The notes under the pieces are model-generated. The model made no database searches. It was not told where the DNA came from and saw only the letters and a list, made by a program, of their open reading frames with translations. A stretch of DNA of 64,000 bases, taken from Trifolium pratense (lineage: Eukaryota; Streptophyta; Magnoliopsida; Fabales; Fabaceae). A program made the position numbers and the translations under genes. Of this stretch, positions 46,438 to 59,762 are shown one piece after another. Where the stretch lies: the NCBI RefSeq assembly GCF_020283565.1, contig NC_060062.1, positions 31,985,164 to 32,049,163 on the forward strand. The letters run 5' to 3'. Within the stretch, counting starts at the first letter, position 1; each line of letters opens with the position of its first letter.

Positions 46438-48483
46438 ATTTTTGGCTAAAACAACTTCAGCCCATTAATTAGCATAGAGAGATTTAAAAACCGTACAATC
46501 ATTCAAGTCAACGTGAGCACACAAATATGAAGGAAGGTAGAAACATCTTCTATGTTACTTCCAAAAGAATTCCTCAAATGAAAATAACGCACAGGGTAAA
46601 GAAATAAACTTTACCATAAACCATCAGAGGCATACACAGCAGCGGAATCATAACCAACTTAGCTTCATCCTTCAGTAGAGAGAAATAAACTCTCACAAGG
46701 ACACTTGGGAAAAATAAATTCCCACATCAGCATCAAGATGTTTCAACATTTTGTAGCGCATCATAACATCCATACATTAAGCACACATAGACAGAGAAAT
46801 TGATATTGCATTACTCTCCCCCTTAATATCAGATCAGAGAAACTTTACTTTTGCTCCCCCTGAATACATCAGCTCATGCATCTCATTAGGCCATCAGAAA
46901 AAAATGGTTCTTACTCCCCCTGAATTCATGCATGTCACAACACACACTACTACTTCTTCATAGACAGGCCAGACTAGCATGTCACAACATCAGATACAAC
47001 ATTGTAAAGTAGCAGACAAACACAAACATACTACTCCCCCTTTTTAGCCACAAAATATGCCCAACAAAAACTTCGTGCATTAAGAGCAATAGTAATGAAC
47101 ATCACAGAAATCCATAGTGCAGAATATCAGAGAATAATAGATCCATATATTAGTATCTAGCAATCCATAGTCTTGAAATAGCTGAAGCATTACATCACGT
47201 ACCAACAGAAAAGGCAAATGTCCTCAACATTATGCTCCACATCATATAATCATCAGATACCATACATCACATACTGCTACCGCACACAAAACACATCACA
47301 GATCACAACTCCTTAAGCAAACCACAAAATAGCAGTTGGGAAGAGTAGATTCCCACAAAGCTGAGAAAAATAAGTTCTCATGCAACCAGGATGTTCCAAC
47401 ATATGGCAGGACATCATCCTGAGCAAACAAATAGATCATTGCACAACAGAATAATAACTACTTACTGCATTATGCTACTTCCCCTCAAAATCAGAATCAT
47501 AGCAAAAATTAATTTTACTCCCTCCAAATACTTTGGCACATGCTTATCAGAATGATCATCAGAAAATAATTCTTACTCCCCCTCAATTTTATCATCCATA
47601 TCAGCACATAAGCATATAGCAGCACATATTCAATACTACACCACTCAAGATTAGCAGATGTCTAAGCATCAGACACCACATCATATAGTAGAACACATTC
47701 AACCACTAAAAGAGCATGCATATGTTTCAACATCAGGTAGCACAATAGACATTAGCAGCAAAACATATCATGCCTACCAACTACTAAACTACTTCTCTTT
47801 TTAGTCAGAAGTTTAGACAAAATATGGTCTTCATGCATTAATCAAAGAGTACAATAGTAGAGATATCCAAGAACATAGTGCACAGAGCTACTACAAACGA
47901 AGACAACACCATGGGATACATACCTCATCAGATATAAATCAGCAATGGAGTCATCATCAAATAACATAAAACATATCACACTTCATCAGCACAAAATTTT
48001 CAACATGATGACCAAGATGTTTCACCATCTAGTAGCACATCAGATAGCACAGGTTCCTCCGGTATGGTATCATAGCATTGACAACAAAGATGTTTCAACA
48101 CATAATAGCACAACACATAGCACATGTTAGCAAAGATGTTTCAACATGTTTATCTAGCGTGGTATCAGAGCGAATATGAGCAATCACAAAATACGTCACA
48201 TGTTAGCAAAGATGTTGCAACATATGGTAGCACAGCTTCTAGCACAGGTTCTTCCAGCATGGTATCAAAGCATGTGGTCTTCCAATCAGTGCATGGAGCA
48301 TCCATCTAACAAAAACTCCCCTTGTACACATGATCCCATCTTTGTGCAAAGGAAGCACGATGAAAGGAAACATTGTCACAGAGAGCAACAAGCACATTAT
48401 GAGAGATCTTTTTCCCACCAGACTTTTTCTTTGAGGCAAAGGGTGTGATGTCTGGCACATCCTCCTCAACATCATACTTAGAG
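46438..48483 (-). other. Interior of the non-autonomous element, 3' part, no intact gene
   Basis: Repeated GGGGGAG tracts, AAATAAA-loop inverted repeats (46595, 46678, 46706, 47337, 47362) and AAGATGTTTCAACAT-type palindromes (46734, 48015, 48088, 48132). No domain is recognisable in any frame. A plus-strand TGGTATCAGAGC at 48160-48171 imitates a PBS. Confidence 0.6.
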
Positions 48484-48873
48484 TCACATTAACCTCATAC
48501 ATATTCTTTTCAGAATCAACCACTTCTTCATTAAGTGGCACAGTTTGATGACTTTCTTTAGACTGAGAGACCCTTCTTCAACCTCAGTAGAATTTTCTTC
48601 ATCAGATCCTGTTTCTTCATCATATGAGTCAGATGGGTCAACAGATGTCCCAACAACTTTCACCACAACAGTTTCTTGAACAGGTTTCTGGACAATAGTA
48701 ACATCAGCCTTAGGTTGGACCACAGATGTGTTAACGTCTGACACAACATCCTTTTCAGGAACAGTTTGTTTTGGTTTATCCACAATAGAACCAATAGCAT
48801 CTTTTGTCTGAGATGCAGCAGCAACAAGAACATTAACATCTACAATTGTGTTTGTGGAATCAACAATATTCAC
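48484..48873 (-). pseudogene. Fragment of a repetitive acidic ORF in the non-autonomous element
   Basis: A 129-codon frame with repeated SDVNTSVVQPKADVT-like phrases and an acidic run (YDEETGSDEENSTEVEEG). Similar peptides appear in separate minus-strand fragments at 49356-49556 (DVTSDVETSW) and 54518-54823 (NDVVSNVGTSLAPKTDVV). It may be the relic of an env-like or other third ORF. No known domain is seen. Confidence 0.45.
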
Positions 48874-50614
48874 ACCAACAGAGATAATAATGTCAGGTAC
48901 TAGTAATACTCCTCGTAGCTTCTTTCTCCTTTAAAGCACAAAGGGAGAAATAAACTCCCATATACTGAGGAAAATAAATTCTCACACATCAGAGAAAAAT
49001 AAATTCTCAAAAAATCAGATCAGGATGTGTAGACATCATGGGTGACATCATAGCATATTTCATGAGAACATAAAGCTAGAGGTTTCAAAAGAAGATCTGA
49101 AACTGTCACATATAGTAGTAGTAATCACATTTAAGTATCACATATCTGACCATTATCACATCTGATCTTAACACATCTCAACACATATAGTACTTCTCAG
49201 CAGAATGCACATCAACACAAATAGTCATAGCATGACCAGTTCTCTTTCTGTCATACTTTGAGCAATAACTTGGTCACGTGGAAGATCATCAAGATCAGTT
49301 TCTTCCACCACAGTCTAAACTCCAATACTCCAAACCACCATCAGGTTTATGACTCTTAGAACCATATTAGCATCAGTTTGGGGAATTGTAGAACAGGTTT
49401 CAACAACACGAACAGGTTGGTCCAAGATGTTTCAACATCTGATGTGACATCAGACTCAGGTGAGGTTTCTTTGGGGAACACAACCACAACTTTAGTGGGG
49501 AATAACAAAGTGACAGAATCAACAACTTTGAAAGATGACACATGAAAAAATTTCAAAAAAAAATGTCATCAACAACCACAACATTCATACTAGACTGACC
49601 TATGGTTTTAAGAGATCTTGGTTTATCTAGAATTACAATTTCAGAGACAGATCTCACAGATGTTTCAACACTACCCACAACATTTGAACTGACAAAACCT
49701 TTAACAGAGGTAACAACATTTAATTCAACATTAGGGGTGACAACTAAATCAATGAGATTATCAAAACGAGTTTGGTAGGTTTATTAACATCATCAACAAA
49801 CATAGATAGACTTTTCTAGGACCTTTTGAGAGATAAGATTAACTTGGATAATGGATTTAGAAATAGGTTTCCTAGATGATGCACATTTTGTTCACCAAGC
49901 AATATAGAAGTAGTTTCAGATGGATTCAAAGTATTCACAGACCTTTTATGCATTCCCTTTTGACACGTGGTTGATCACACTGTCCATTTCACTTCCTTGT
50001 TGATCTTACAGGAAACATGTCTCGAATAATGTTCTAACATTCAGTCAGACATTGTCTTCTTTTACTTGCATTGATCAACACATCTTCAAACATACTGTCT
50101 TCCACTTGATTCTAAGTGTTCTTCTTTCACTTAGACTTAGTGACACATACCAAGACATCTGAATATCACATTTGTGACATCTCTCAATAATGAAGACTCC
50201 TGGAAAGTCCTTCCAAAAAAAACTGTAGAGAAAAATAAATTCTCCCAGACTCAACCATTTAACCACTCGAGAGATATGTGAATAACTGATATAATTATTC
50301 AGCTTTACATGACTAGAATCAACCATGCCTTGTTAATAATTTCATAATGTCACAACATGTTGTCTGACATCATATTCTCATATGAGGCAAAGATCTCCAG
50401 AAGCTTGTACAACACTCTAGACAATATATATGTACCAATGCAATCCACAGATAAACACATGACTCTACCTGTCATAGATAATCAGGGCTCCAGCTGAAGA
50501 TGAAAACTCGAGCACTAAATGAAAACATGTGAAAGACTTCATGCTTTCATGTTGAAGGGAAACACCAACTCCTTCAATAGAGTCGATTCTGAGTCAGATA
50601 CTCTCACTTCTTGA
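48874..50614 (-). other. Interior of the non-autonomous element, middle part
   Basis: Broken frames only, with inverted repeats at 48943, 48966, 48992 and 50228, and the DVETS-coding palindrome near 49425. No gag or pol motif was found. Confidence 0.55.
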
Positions 50615-51414
50615 GAATATGTAACACCCAAACCCGTTAATTAATTAACTCTGCCTTTATAAAATCTTTTTATAAAATACGCAGCGGAAAATTGAAAATA
50701 TGATTATAAAGCGCTGGTTTGAATACTACAAGCTTCATTCAAAGATAATACTAATATAATTAATTAGTAAAATGTTTGAATAAACAACACAAATCTTCGC
50801 ATCGACACGATGCGTCATTAGTCTTACAAAACGGATACATTTTCAAAATAAAACTAAACCAAACAGAGTGTTCTCAAAGGACTCTATATAGATATAAAAC
50901 CTCTTTTTCCCGTGTCTCAATCAGAGCAGAGCTTCACCATTTCACTCGGACGAGGCTAACACATAACCTGTCAACCTGGATCCCCAAAGGTCCAGCAATT
51001 ACACATAGCAGAGAGTTAGAAAACATAAACATAAATATAAGTGTGAGTAGTATACTACACACTTCACACGCTATCATACATTTCTAACTCACGCACATAC
51101 ATCGTCAAATACGACTACCAATTAATCATTCATTTACAAACACACCAATCATATAGTTTCACGTCTTCTCGGACACTACCAAATTGTTCATTTTATAGTC
51201 ATGACGGACTCTGCTCATATACCAAGACATGGCAACAATCACAGTATTAAACAATTAGTAAATACCAAAGCTTAACACATACGGAAAACACATTACAATC
51301 CAATCAGATAATGTCACATAACAATTATCAAATACATGTGCATTTACCCTAATGCATCTAATGCCAATTATCCAATGTCATGTCAACCCTAGACACGACT
51401 AATGCATGTGGTAC

Positions 51415-51800
51415 CAATTTTACATTGTTCAGATTTCAGTCATGACGGACTGTTCAGTTTTCAGTCATGTACGGACTGTTCAGATTATAGTCATGTACGG
51501 ACTGTTCAGATTATAGTCATGTACGGACTGTTCAGATTATAGTCATGTATGGACTCTACATCAGCAGTTTTACATCAGGCAGGATAAGCGTCTCACCAAT
51601 GGTGGACCAAACCAGTTTTACATCATGTTGGATGCTGCTATTCACCCCATTTAAGATGAACCCAGTTTTACATCTTGTTGGATGCGTCGGAACTTACCGA
51701 ACCACCTTATCTCCCTTGGATAAGCTCAATAACAGTTTTATATCATGTAGGATATGGTTATCATCAACCATCTCTCCCATAAAGAGGAGTCACACAGTTT
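51415..51800. repeat. 'cagattatagtcatgtacggactgtt' tandem repeats in LTR-B
   Basis: At least five imperfect 28-29 bp units, each containing CAGATTATAGTCATG and ACGGACTGTT. They are followed by about 50-60 bp units around CAGTTTTACATCATG and CAGTTTTATATCATG. The array is also present at 5850-6120. Confidence 0.8.
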
Positions 51801-52350
51801 TATATCATGTTTAGATATGGGTTCCAGATCTCGGATAACATAATCCCATCTTCGACCACTTTTCATAAACATAAACCATTTTCATCAATTATTGGAATTC
51901 ACATGATTCCCATAACACAATTATTCATGAATGCATGATTACTTTTAAACACATCAAATTCATGACGCTATCTAGCTCGAAGCTATTCATTCACTGATGC
52001 GGAAACACAATTCCAACATCTAACACATTAGGATAACACAATATCCTATCACTCAAATCATAATTATTCACATGATAATTATCTGCATAACCATTTTTAT
52101 ACACATAAAGTTTCATTTACACTTATGTCATAAAACACACATCATTTCCTTAACATTGCAATTTAATGCCAAAGCATCACATTACTCACTTTAAACTGCA
52201 ACTTATTGCATACACGTTTATCAATCATATAACGATTAACAATAAGCATTAACAACATCAACATGTATCAACAAACATGTAAGGATACCCTTAAACCATG
52301 TTACAAGTGCCTAATTACACTTACAAACATCAACAAAAATTGCTGTCACA

Positions 52351-52482
52351 GAGGCCTTCGCTGAGCGAAGGCTCAGCGAGACATGGCGAACCTCACCAGG
52401 AAGTCACCTGCTCATGGCGAGCATTGGCGAGCTTCAGCGAACAGGTTCGCTATAGCGAACTCCTGGTCGCTTAGCGAACTAC
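52351..52482. repeat. TTCGCT/AGCGAA cluster in solo LTR-B
   Basis: CTTCGCTGAGCGAAG, TTCGCTATAGCGAA and GGCGAGC words within 130 bp, in the same relative place as in all other LTR copies. Confidence 0.8.
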
Positions 52483-53285
52483 ACCAGAAAAGAATATCTG
52501 TTCTTGAGTTTTCTAAGGCGGTTTAACATGGAATCCACTCAAAAATCCATCTAGACATGTTATAAATTCTTATAAACAGCTAATTCAAGCATATATGGTA
52601 CCTATGAACATTAATTAACACTCACAAACACCCACATACATCACACTTACAAATTCATACCAATTTCTTGCATTTTAAGCAAGTTTAACAAACATGCAAA
52701 TCATTGATCAAACATCTACATATACCCACTTTCAACTCCCCAAAGTTGTTTACCTCATCTACCATGAGTTCACTACACATGTTAGGATCAAAAGAATCCA
52801 TTTTCCATTAAGAAAGTCACCCACAAAACCCACAAGAAAATAGAGTGGAAAGAGTTTGGGAGTGGAGGAATCGACATCCTCCCCTCTTTCGAATCACTCA
52901 CGAATATGTAATCTAACTCTCATACCTTAGTTCGACGATTCCTCGAGCTTGCTCTTCTCTTTCTCTCCCACGAGCTCTCCCTCTCCCTCATGAGCTCCTT
53001 GCCCTAGCTAAGCTCTTGAACTTCTCATGGATTTGTAACTTATGAGACTATTCACCCAAACTTATGCTACTTATAGCTCCCCCATTGTTTACTAACTCTT
53101 GGCCCAATAGACTAAGCCCAATTGCTTCTCACACGCCCAAAAGCCCAAACAACATAACTTCTCGCTCACTAACTTATGTTTGCGCTAAATGATTATTCGC
53201 CGCTTAATAATTTAATTATAAATCACGCCCTCGCGTAATAAAATAATTAAATAACGAATACTAAATTTTGGGTCGTTACAGAATA

Positions 53286-55872
53286 CATCCAAGCATTCTG
53301 ACCTCTTCACTTAACAAGGACAAATCTGATCAATGTCCTAGCAGAACCACACTATGTATCATGACCTTTTGAATAAGCAGGATGTCATGCATACAAGGTT
53401 TAAAGTCACTCACAAACTCCAAAACATCTCAGTTTGCTTAAAAGCTTGACTAAGATCCTGATTATCAACTCTTTTCTAGAGTGACTTGCAACAGAAGAAA
53501 ACCAAAGACAATTATCAAACCTCAGTATTTGACAATATTCTTCTACCCTTACATTCACTAGTAGTTGTTGATACTAGTGGAATAAATAGTCATGCATTGC
53601 CAGAGCATACTATTAAAACAAGATCAGAACCTCCACATTTTGATTCACATAGTCAAATACGCGTCTTCTAACCATACAGCTTGAGCACTCCCATGCACAA
53701 TCTCAAGCACCTTCCATATAACAACCATAAGTAAATATGATGTCACAACATTATTTGGGACATCATCTTCTGATTTTGGAACCCAATTACATTGGTTCAT
53801 AAATCATCATTCAAAAGGACTCATTGTGCATAGACATCCTTCAAGAATCTTCCAATAGAGTACCATCAATGCAGATCATCCAGGTTTTTCAAAACACCTG
53901 AATACCATAAAGAGAAATATACTCTCCGAACAATAAAGTTCAGACTACATAATTGCACAGCTCTTCAGACAAATATATCAGTTTTATGCACAACTTCAAC
54001 AAAGGATATACAGATACTTAGCTCCCATTAAAGTATTCATCATTTGTCAGATAGGATTACCTTCTCACACAAGGTAGGACATTAGATCTGACATCATTCT
54101 TTTGCACATATATGGCACCAATAGATAACATCCACTCATGACAGTTATTCTTACAAAAAAGTCATTTCAGATTAGGTCAGTTGCTTGACCTTGTACTCCA
54201 CCCTGAGTAGAACCAGCATCCTTGGCTGAAGGAGCAGATGTTGGAGAAGATGTTTCAACATTAATTCTGACATCAATCTCAATCTCATCGGTTTCATCCT
54301 GAACTATGGTCTGAAGATACCATAGTAGTCCATAACTCTTGCAAGGGGACACAGGAGAATCAACCATCAATAGTTGATCAACCTTCAATATCAAATCATC
54401 CACACATGCAGGGACGTGCATATTTTACATCTCAAAAACTTCTTCTAATGTTCCAACCCCTTGTCTTACTTTGAGATGTTTGATGCCATTCTTCTGAACC
54501 TATAGAGGAGATTCCCTCTAACAGGTATCTGGAACACTTTGATCCAACATAATATCAGGTACCACGGATGTGATAGTACTTAGCACAACATCAGTCTTAG
54601 GTGCCAAAGATGTACCGACATTCGACACAACATCATTTTCAGAGACAGATCCTTTAAGAGACTCATCAACAAACTCACTTGTAACCTTAGTGGAAGCATT
54701 AAATACATCGGATGGATTTTCCTTGATTAGTGTGCACCAGACAATGGAGAGAGGGATGCAACATATACTTCCTTTCACTTCAACACAAGCATACATCTTG
54801 AAGGGAAGTAAAAACTTCGTCAATCTTAATTCAAAAGATATCTTTAATGCACAAGGTAAAGAATTAACTTCACCAAAAATACCAGAGAACCATAATCCTT
54901 TGGTCCCAAAAAAATAAATCCTCTTTGTTTAATCATGCATTCATGCAACTAGATATTATCACAAGAATATAACATGCATGATTAAAACATCATATAACAC
55001 ATCAACACTGCACACAACTTCAACAACCACTTACTTGGATCAGACATGAACTAACCCAAGAGGTCAACCATATGTTGATCGTGTCCCAAGAAACTTATCT
55101 AAGACATGTTTCTAGCGTAGAAACCATCTCAGACACAGATGCCTCCTCTTCCAGGTCAGGAGAAGGTTCCAAACATATGTAACCAACACACACTTGTTTA
55201 GCACCCAAGCATCTGCCATGCCCTACTGTCATCCAACAAAATTCTGCAGAATCTACTCTTCAGATGTTCCGTCAGATGTTCCAACATCTGATAAGACATC
55301 AGTTCCCTTCTAACGGAACACCCCCAAGTGGAGGTTAGCTTTTTAGAGTTAGAAGCAAAAATAAATTGCTCATAACTTCCCTCAGATTCCTATTCAACAA
55401 ACTCATACATGAGTGCCTTTATGAGTGGACTTAAGATCACCCCCAAGTATCTTTGGCATCTCTAACAAGTTAATAAAAAAAACTCTCCTCGAGCATCACC
55501 ACACCAGGGCTTACATCATAGAACGGAGTGGTGCATCCTCAACAAACAAAACCACCAGGAGTTTTCCATCAGATATGTATGCAGCGGAATTCAAACCACA
55601 AAACTCCTCAACAAACTTCAGGCACACTACAATAACACATGTTTGAAAATAAATCAAACCATACAGCAACTCATCACAAGATCTACACGCCTGAACAACA
55701 AAAGATAGGTCTAATACACACCCTATCATGAATAGTCCATCCTCCACTTCTAGGGACCATTCAATCAATGTGAACTTCTCCAAGTTCAAACAAATTTTCA
55801 GTATTCCTTACTTGCCCATAACCAGAAAGTATCTTCCCTAAGATCTCATCCAGAAAACAGAACAGGATGCCT
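53286..55872 (-). other. Interior of the non-autonomous element, 5' part, no gag found
   Basis: This is where gag should lie in element sense. There are only short frames (e.g. 54167-54421 and 54518-54823) with DVGTS/NVETS phrases, and inverted repeats at 53911, 54855 and 55354. Nothing resembles a CCHC knuckle. Confidence 0.55.
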
Positions 55873-55884
55873 GCTCTGATACCA
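55873..55884 (-). other. Primer binding site of the non-autonomous element
   Basis: On the minus strand, TGGTATCAGAGC, a full match to the initiator tRNA-Met complement, lies two bases after the 5' LTR. Confidence 0.88.
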
Positions 55885-55886
55885 AT

Positions 55887-57203
55887 TGAAATTCTGGTAT
55901 AGCAGAACCAGATGTTGTACAAAATGTCGAGACATCTGGTCTGACATGAACAATACGGCAAGACATATAATATTAAAAACGGGTACTGAGAAATAATGTT
56001 TGATCAGATGTTACAACATTCAACTTAAAGAGAATGTCATACTTAATGTTGGAACATCTTACGAAACATAATAAAATCAACAAGTAAATAAACTGCACAG
56101 GAAATTGTTAACCCAGTTCAGTCAATCTGCCTACTCTGGGGGATACCAATCCAGGAAGGAAATCCACTAATAGCTCTAGTCACTAAGACCTCCAGCAAAC
56201 CCTTTGAATTTACGTCTTACACTAAGACCTCCAGCAACCCTCGGTTTACGTCTTACACTAAGACCTCCAGCAAATCCTAGGTTTACGCCTTATGACCTCG
56301 ACACTACTCATGTAACTTCTGCCTAGGAACTCCTAGACATGAGATCCCATCTCACTTCCACACAACCAACACAACCTGTGTTGTTCATATAATGTTGAAT
56401 AAAATGTGGTGACAATCACCGTGACAAACTTTACTCTTGCTTAAAAGCTTCGAGTAAATCACACACAGTTAACTCCGTACTTCAAAGCTTAGGAGTAACC
56501 TTAAAACATTACAACTCAATTAAACACTGTCCTACTCAAGTATTAAACTAATACGTGAGAGGCTCACAAACACTATCTCTTTGCTTAAAAGCTTCAGAGA
56601 TATTACAAAACTCTACTCATTACCTAAAGGTTTCTGAGTGAGGACATAGTGACCATCTCACAACCCGAGTGGTTCACTTACACCAACTCTCCTAGAGAGT
56701 GTCTTAAAGACACGAAACCCTAAAGACTACATCTTTGATGAACAATGGTTTCGGTTCATAAAATATTGGTATTGAGTCTTCTTTATATAGACAGAGCTAG
56801 CACACTCCTGATCATCCAAGATAAGCTTCAGAACACAGCTGGTCTTTGAGTCACGTCCAGCTAAGCAAATCAGGCCTTAATAAAAACTTTCCTAAAATGG
56901 TTGATCCTCTTTAGGAAATAAACAATGTGTTAATCATTCCATTAAGTCATGATAAGAACATATCTTCACTAATAACGTCTTGATCAGATCAAATCTTGAT
57001 ATACACGTTTGTAAAGTGGATTTCCATATATAGCAGATACGTGTAATAAGTGCGCGAGATTTGGGCAATCTGACTGTCGTACCCAAACATGTTACAACAT
57101 TTCGTCCAACATCTTTTGTACCCAACATGTTGAAACATTTGGTCCAACATCTTGCTTGTATATTTGTTTTAGCAAAATGAGGCCAACACACAAATATCCA
57201 ACA
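55887..57203 (-). repeat. 5' LTR of the non-autonomous element
   Basis: 1317 bp. It shows the uninterrupted site (CTCGGTTTACGTC) of the solo LTR-A insertion. It is rich in ACATGTTGNAACAT-type words near its right end. Confidence 0.88.
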
Positions 57204-57746
57204 AGTTTAAACCTCAACTTTTTCATTCCACGTCATTTTCTCTCTCTTCCACATAATAATTAAATTATTATTCAACTTTTACTCATACAATGGTTTAATT
57301 TAACCAAATCTCTCTTCTAACTTACTTTCATATACCCCACATTCTTTATTAATTATTTATATTATTTAATTTTGTATAATAATTATTATTATTTATATTT
57401 TTTAAATAATGAATATTTTTATTTGTATATATTTAATATTTAAAATTATTATTCTTCCTTAATTTATCAACTAAATATGACAATAATGTTTTATTATTAT
57501 TAACTCAATTAAGATATGCAAAAACAATTCAATTCATTGCACAAGGAAAAACTAGAGAAAAAAGTGTAAAAATGAGTTTTTTTAATGTTGAAAGTATATC
57601 AAACCATACCTCTATTTATAGAGTTTTAAAAATTATGAATTTTGGTATTAAAAAAAAATTGAAAAAACATGCTATGCAATAATTGCCCTGAAAGTATTAG
57701 AATAAATAAAAATATACACACACAATCAAAATATTGCACATATATA

Positions 57747-59448
57747 TGTTGAGACAAAATCCTATTTTGATGTTTTAAAGATAACAACCCTTAATTAAAT
57801 TTTAATTTGATTCTGATCATTTTGTGATCTAACAAGTGCTCTTGAGTGATTTAATTTAAGAACAGATGCAATGGATTAAATTAACCTTGTTTCACTCATA
57901 AGAAAAGAATCAAACACGTTTTAGACAAATCTGCCTCAGAGAATGATCTCAGATTGGTCTCCAGACTCACGTGTTCAAAAGCATAAGCACTTATTCAAGT
58001 CAACTTGGTACAAGACAAGAATGAACTTTTAAGTTGGACTTACTTAAAGATCATAACAGTGCAATTAAGTCATTTAAGGCAAGGAATCAATTTTGGTTAT
58101 TGTACTTACTCGAATAAGCTTCTTTAAGGAATAATAAATTCACATCTTGCAACAAGGCTCTATGTTCTCCAAGAACATCATTAAAGAAGATAATCTAGAC
58201 CAATGAGAACTCAACAACAAGTACTAACAGCTTGCAAGGAAGCTTCACATCTGATCCAAGTACAAGTTTATGACATGGGTGGCTACATTCTCTCATAAAA
58301 GAGTACTCATTTCACAATTCATATGTCCTTTGAAGGACAAGTGAACAGTTGCTACTCTATGCCTTTGATGAAGTGTTTACAGCTGTATTACAACTTGTAA
58401 TAGCTCTAATTTCGTTGGACCTTATCCACACCATTTCAGAGAATGGTCTCCAACATCCTGGAGAATGATCTCTCAGGTTTTTGCACTTAGGTGCCAATCT
58501 TATCCAAAGGCATTCAAATCTTATTTACACACATGGGAAATACATTTGCAACGGATATACACTCAGAGACAACTCATTGATAGTTGGTTAAAGAATATTT
58601 CTGACCAACAAGTACAATGTGACAGTCAGAGACCATTAGAAGAATGATCTCCTGAAGCATCTAAAGGACAAAATCACATGGACTGTTTTGTTTCTCTCAC
58701 AACGGCTATTTCTCCACTCACAACGTATATGTGTGATGTCCAAGCAAGCAACAAGGGAGCATCTCCATCTATAAATAGCACGTTGATTTGGTTAGAAGAG
58801 CAAGAACTTGAAGCACACAAAGCAATCTAATATATTTCATCTCAAGCAATCAAGCTCTTCTTTTCACTCTTACTCTAAAGCTCTTTAGAAATCTAGGATC
58901 ATATTTTGTAGAGTACTTTGAGTGTATCAATTTGTAAGCTTCACAACCGGTTAGGTTTATAAGCTTAGATCCAAAAGAAATCATTGAAAAATCCTTAGGA
59001 TTCTCTCAAGCCAATTGGGTATAATTGATTGAGGTTACCTTGTAAAGGTAGATCAGCTGGTTATAGCTGGATACTTTGTGATCTTGGTTTTAGGTCACAA
59101 AGGGTCTTTGATCTGGACTTAGATCAAAAGGAAGTTTATGTAATCTTGGTCTAGATTATAGTGGATAATCTCACGCAAGTGGGGTCTGGAGTAGCCCATA
59201 CTATTAAGGGGTGAACCAGGATAAATTCTGTGTGATTCTCTTCTCCCTTACTCTTTTATTTTGTGCAAACACTATACACACTAATCACTTAATTATTTGC
59301 ACTTATATTTTTTTAGGAGAATGTTCTCCAGTTGATCTAACAACAGTGGTATTGTAGGCTGTTATTGTCTTAATTTATTTTGCAGTATAAAATTTTAAAA
59401 GGATTACAATTCAAACCCCCATTTCTTGTGACAAACCTTGTTACTTCA
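57747..59448 (+). repeat. Solo LTR of a Sirevirus related to the one at 11376
   Basis: TGTTGAGACAAAATCC to CCTTGTTACTTCA, 1702 bp, + orientation. It is collinear with the reverse complement of 11376-13109 (shared 'gatgttttaaagataac', 'ctaacaagtgctcttgagtg' and 'ctattaaggggtgaaccagg'). The flanks ATATA and AAATA would be a 5-bp duplication with one change. It carries GGAGAA-TG-TTCTCC at 59316-59329. Confidence 0.8.
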
Positions 59449-59762
59449 AAATATACATTTAAAAAAAGAAAAACGAAAATTCAAGACTCACCTCCCTCTT
59501 GAACAAGTGCACTACACTTGCTGGAAGTGACCTCACAGGTTGCGCCACGTGTCGCATTACTTTCTCACCTTCCCACTTTCTCACTCTCCCACTTTCTCTC
59601 TTTCCCCCTTTTCTCTAGTTTAAACTGGTTGAAAAAATTCAACCCCTCTCTCCTCCACTTCATTCAACTTCAACATTCTCCCCACCAATGTAAGGATTCA
59701 ACCTCTATTTTGGGGTTTAAACCCCACCAATGTAAGTAGTCTAAAGTAATAATGGTAATAGA

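Larger units (their letters stand above)
50620..53280 (-). repeat. Solo LTR-B, uninterrupted
   Basis: TGTAACACCCAAACCCG to TTTTGGGTCGTTACA, 2661 bp, with the target duplication GAATA at 50615-50619 and 53281-53285. It is the uninterrupted counterpart of 5000-7050 plus 27742-28310. Its ATGCAAATCATTG at about 52690 shows the site later used by the Tekay insertion in the other copy. Confidence 0.92.
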
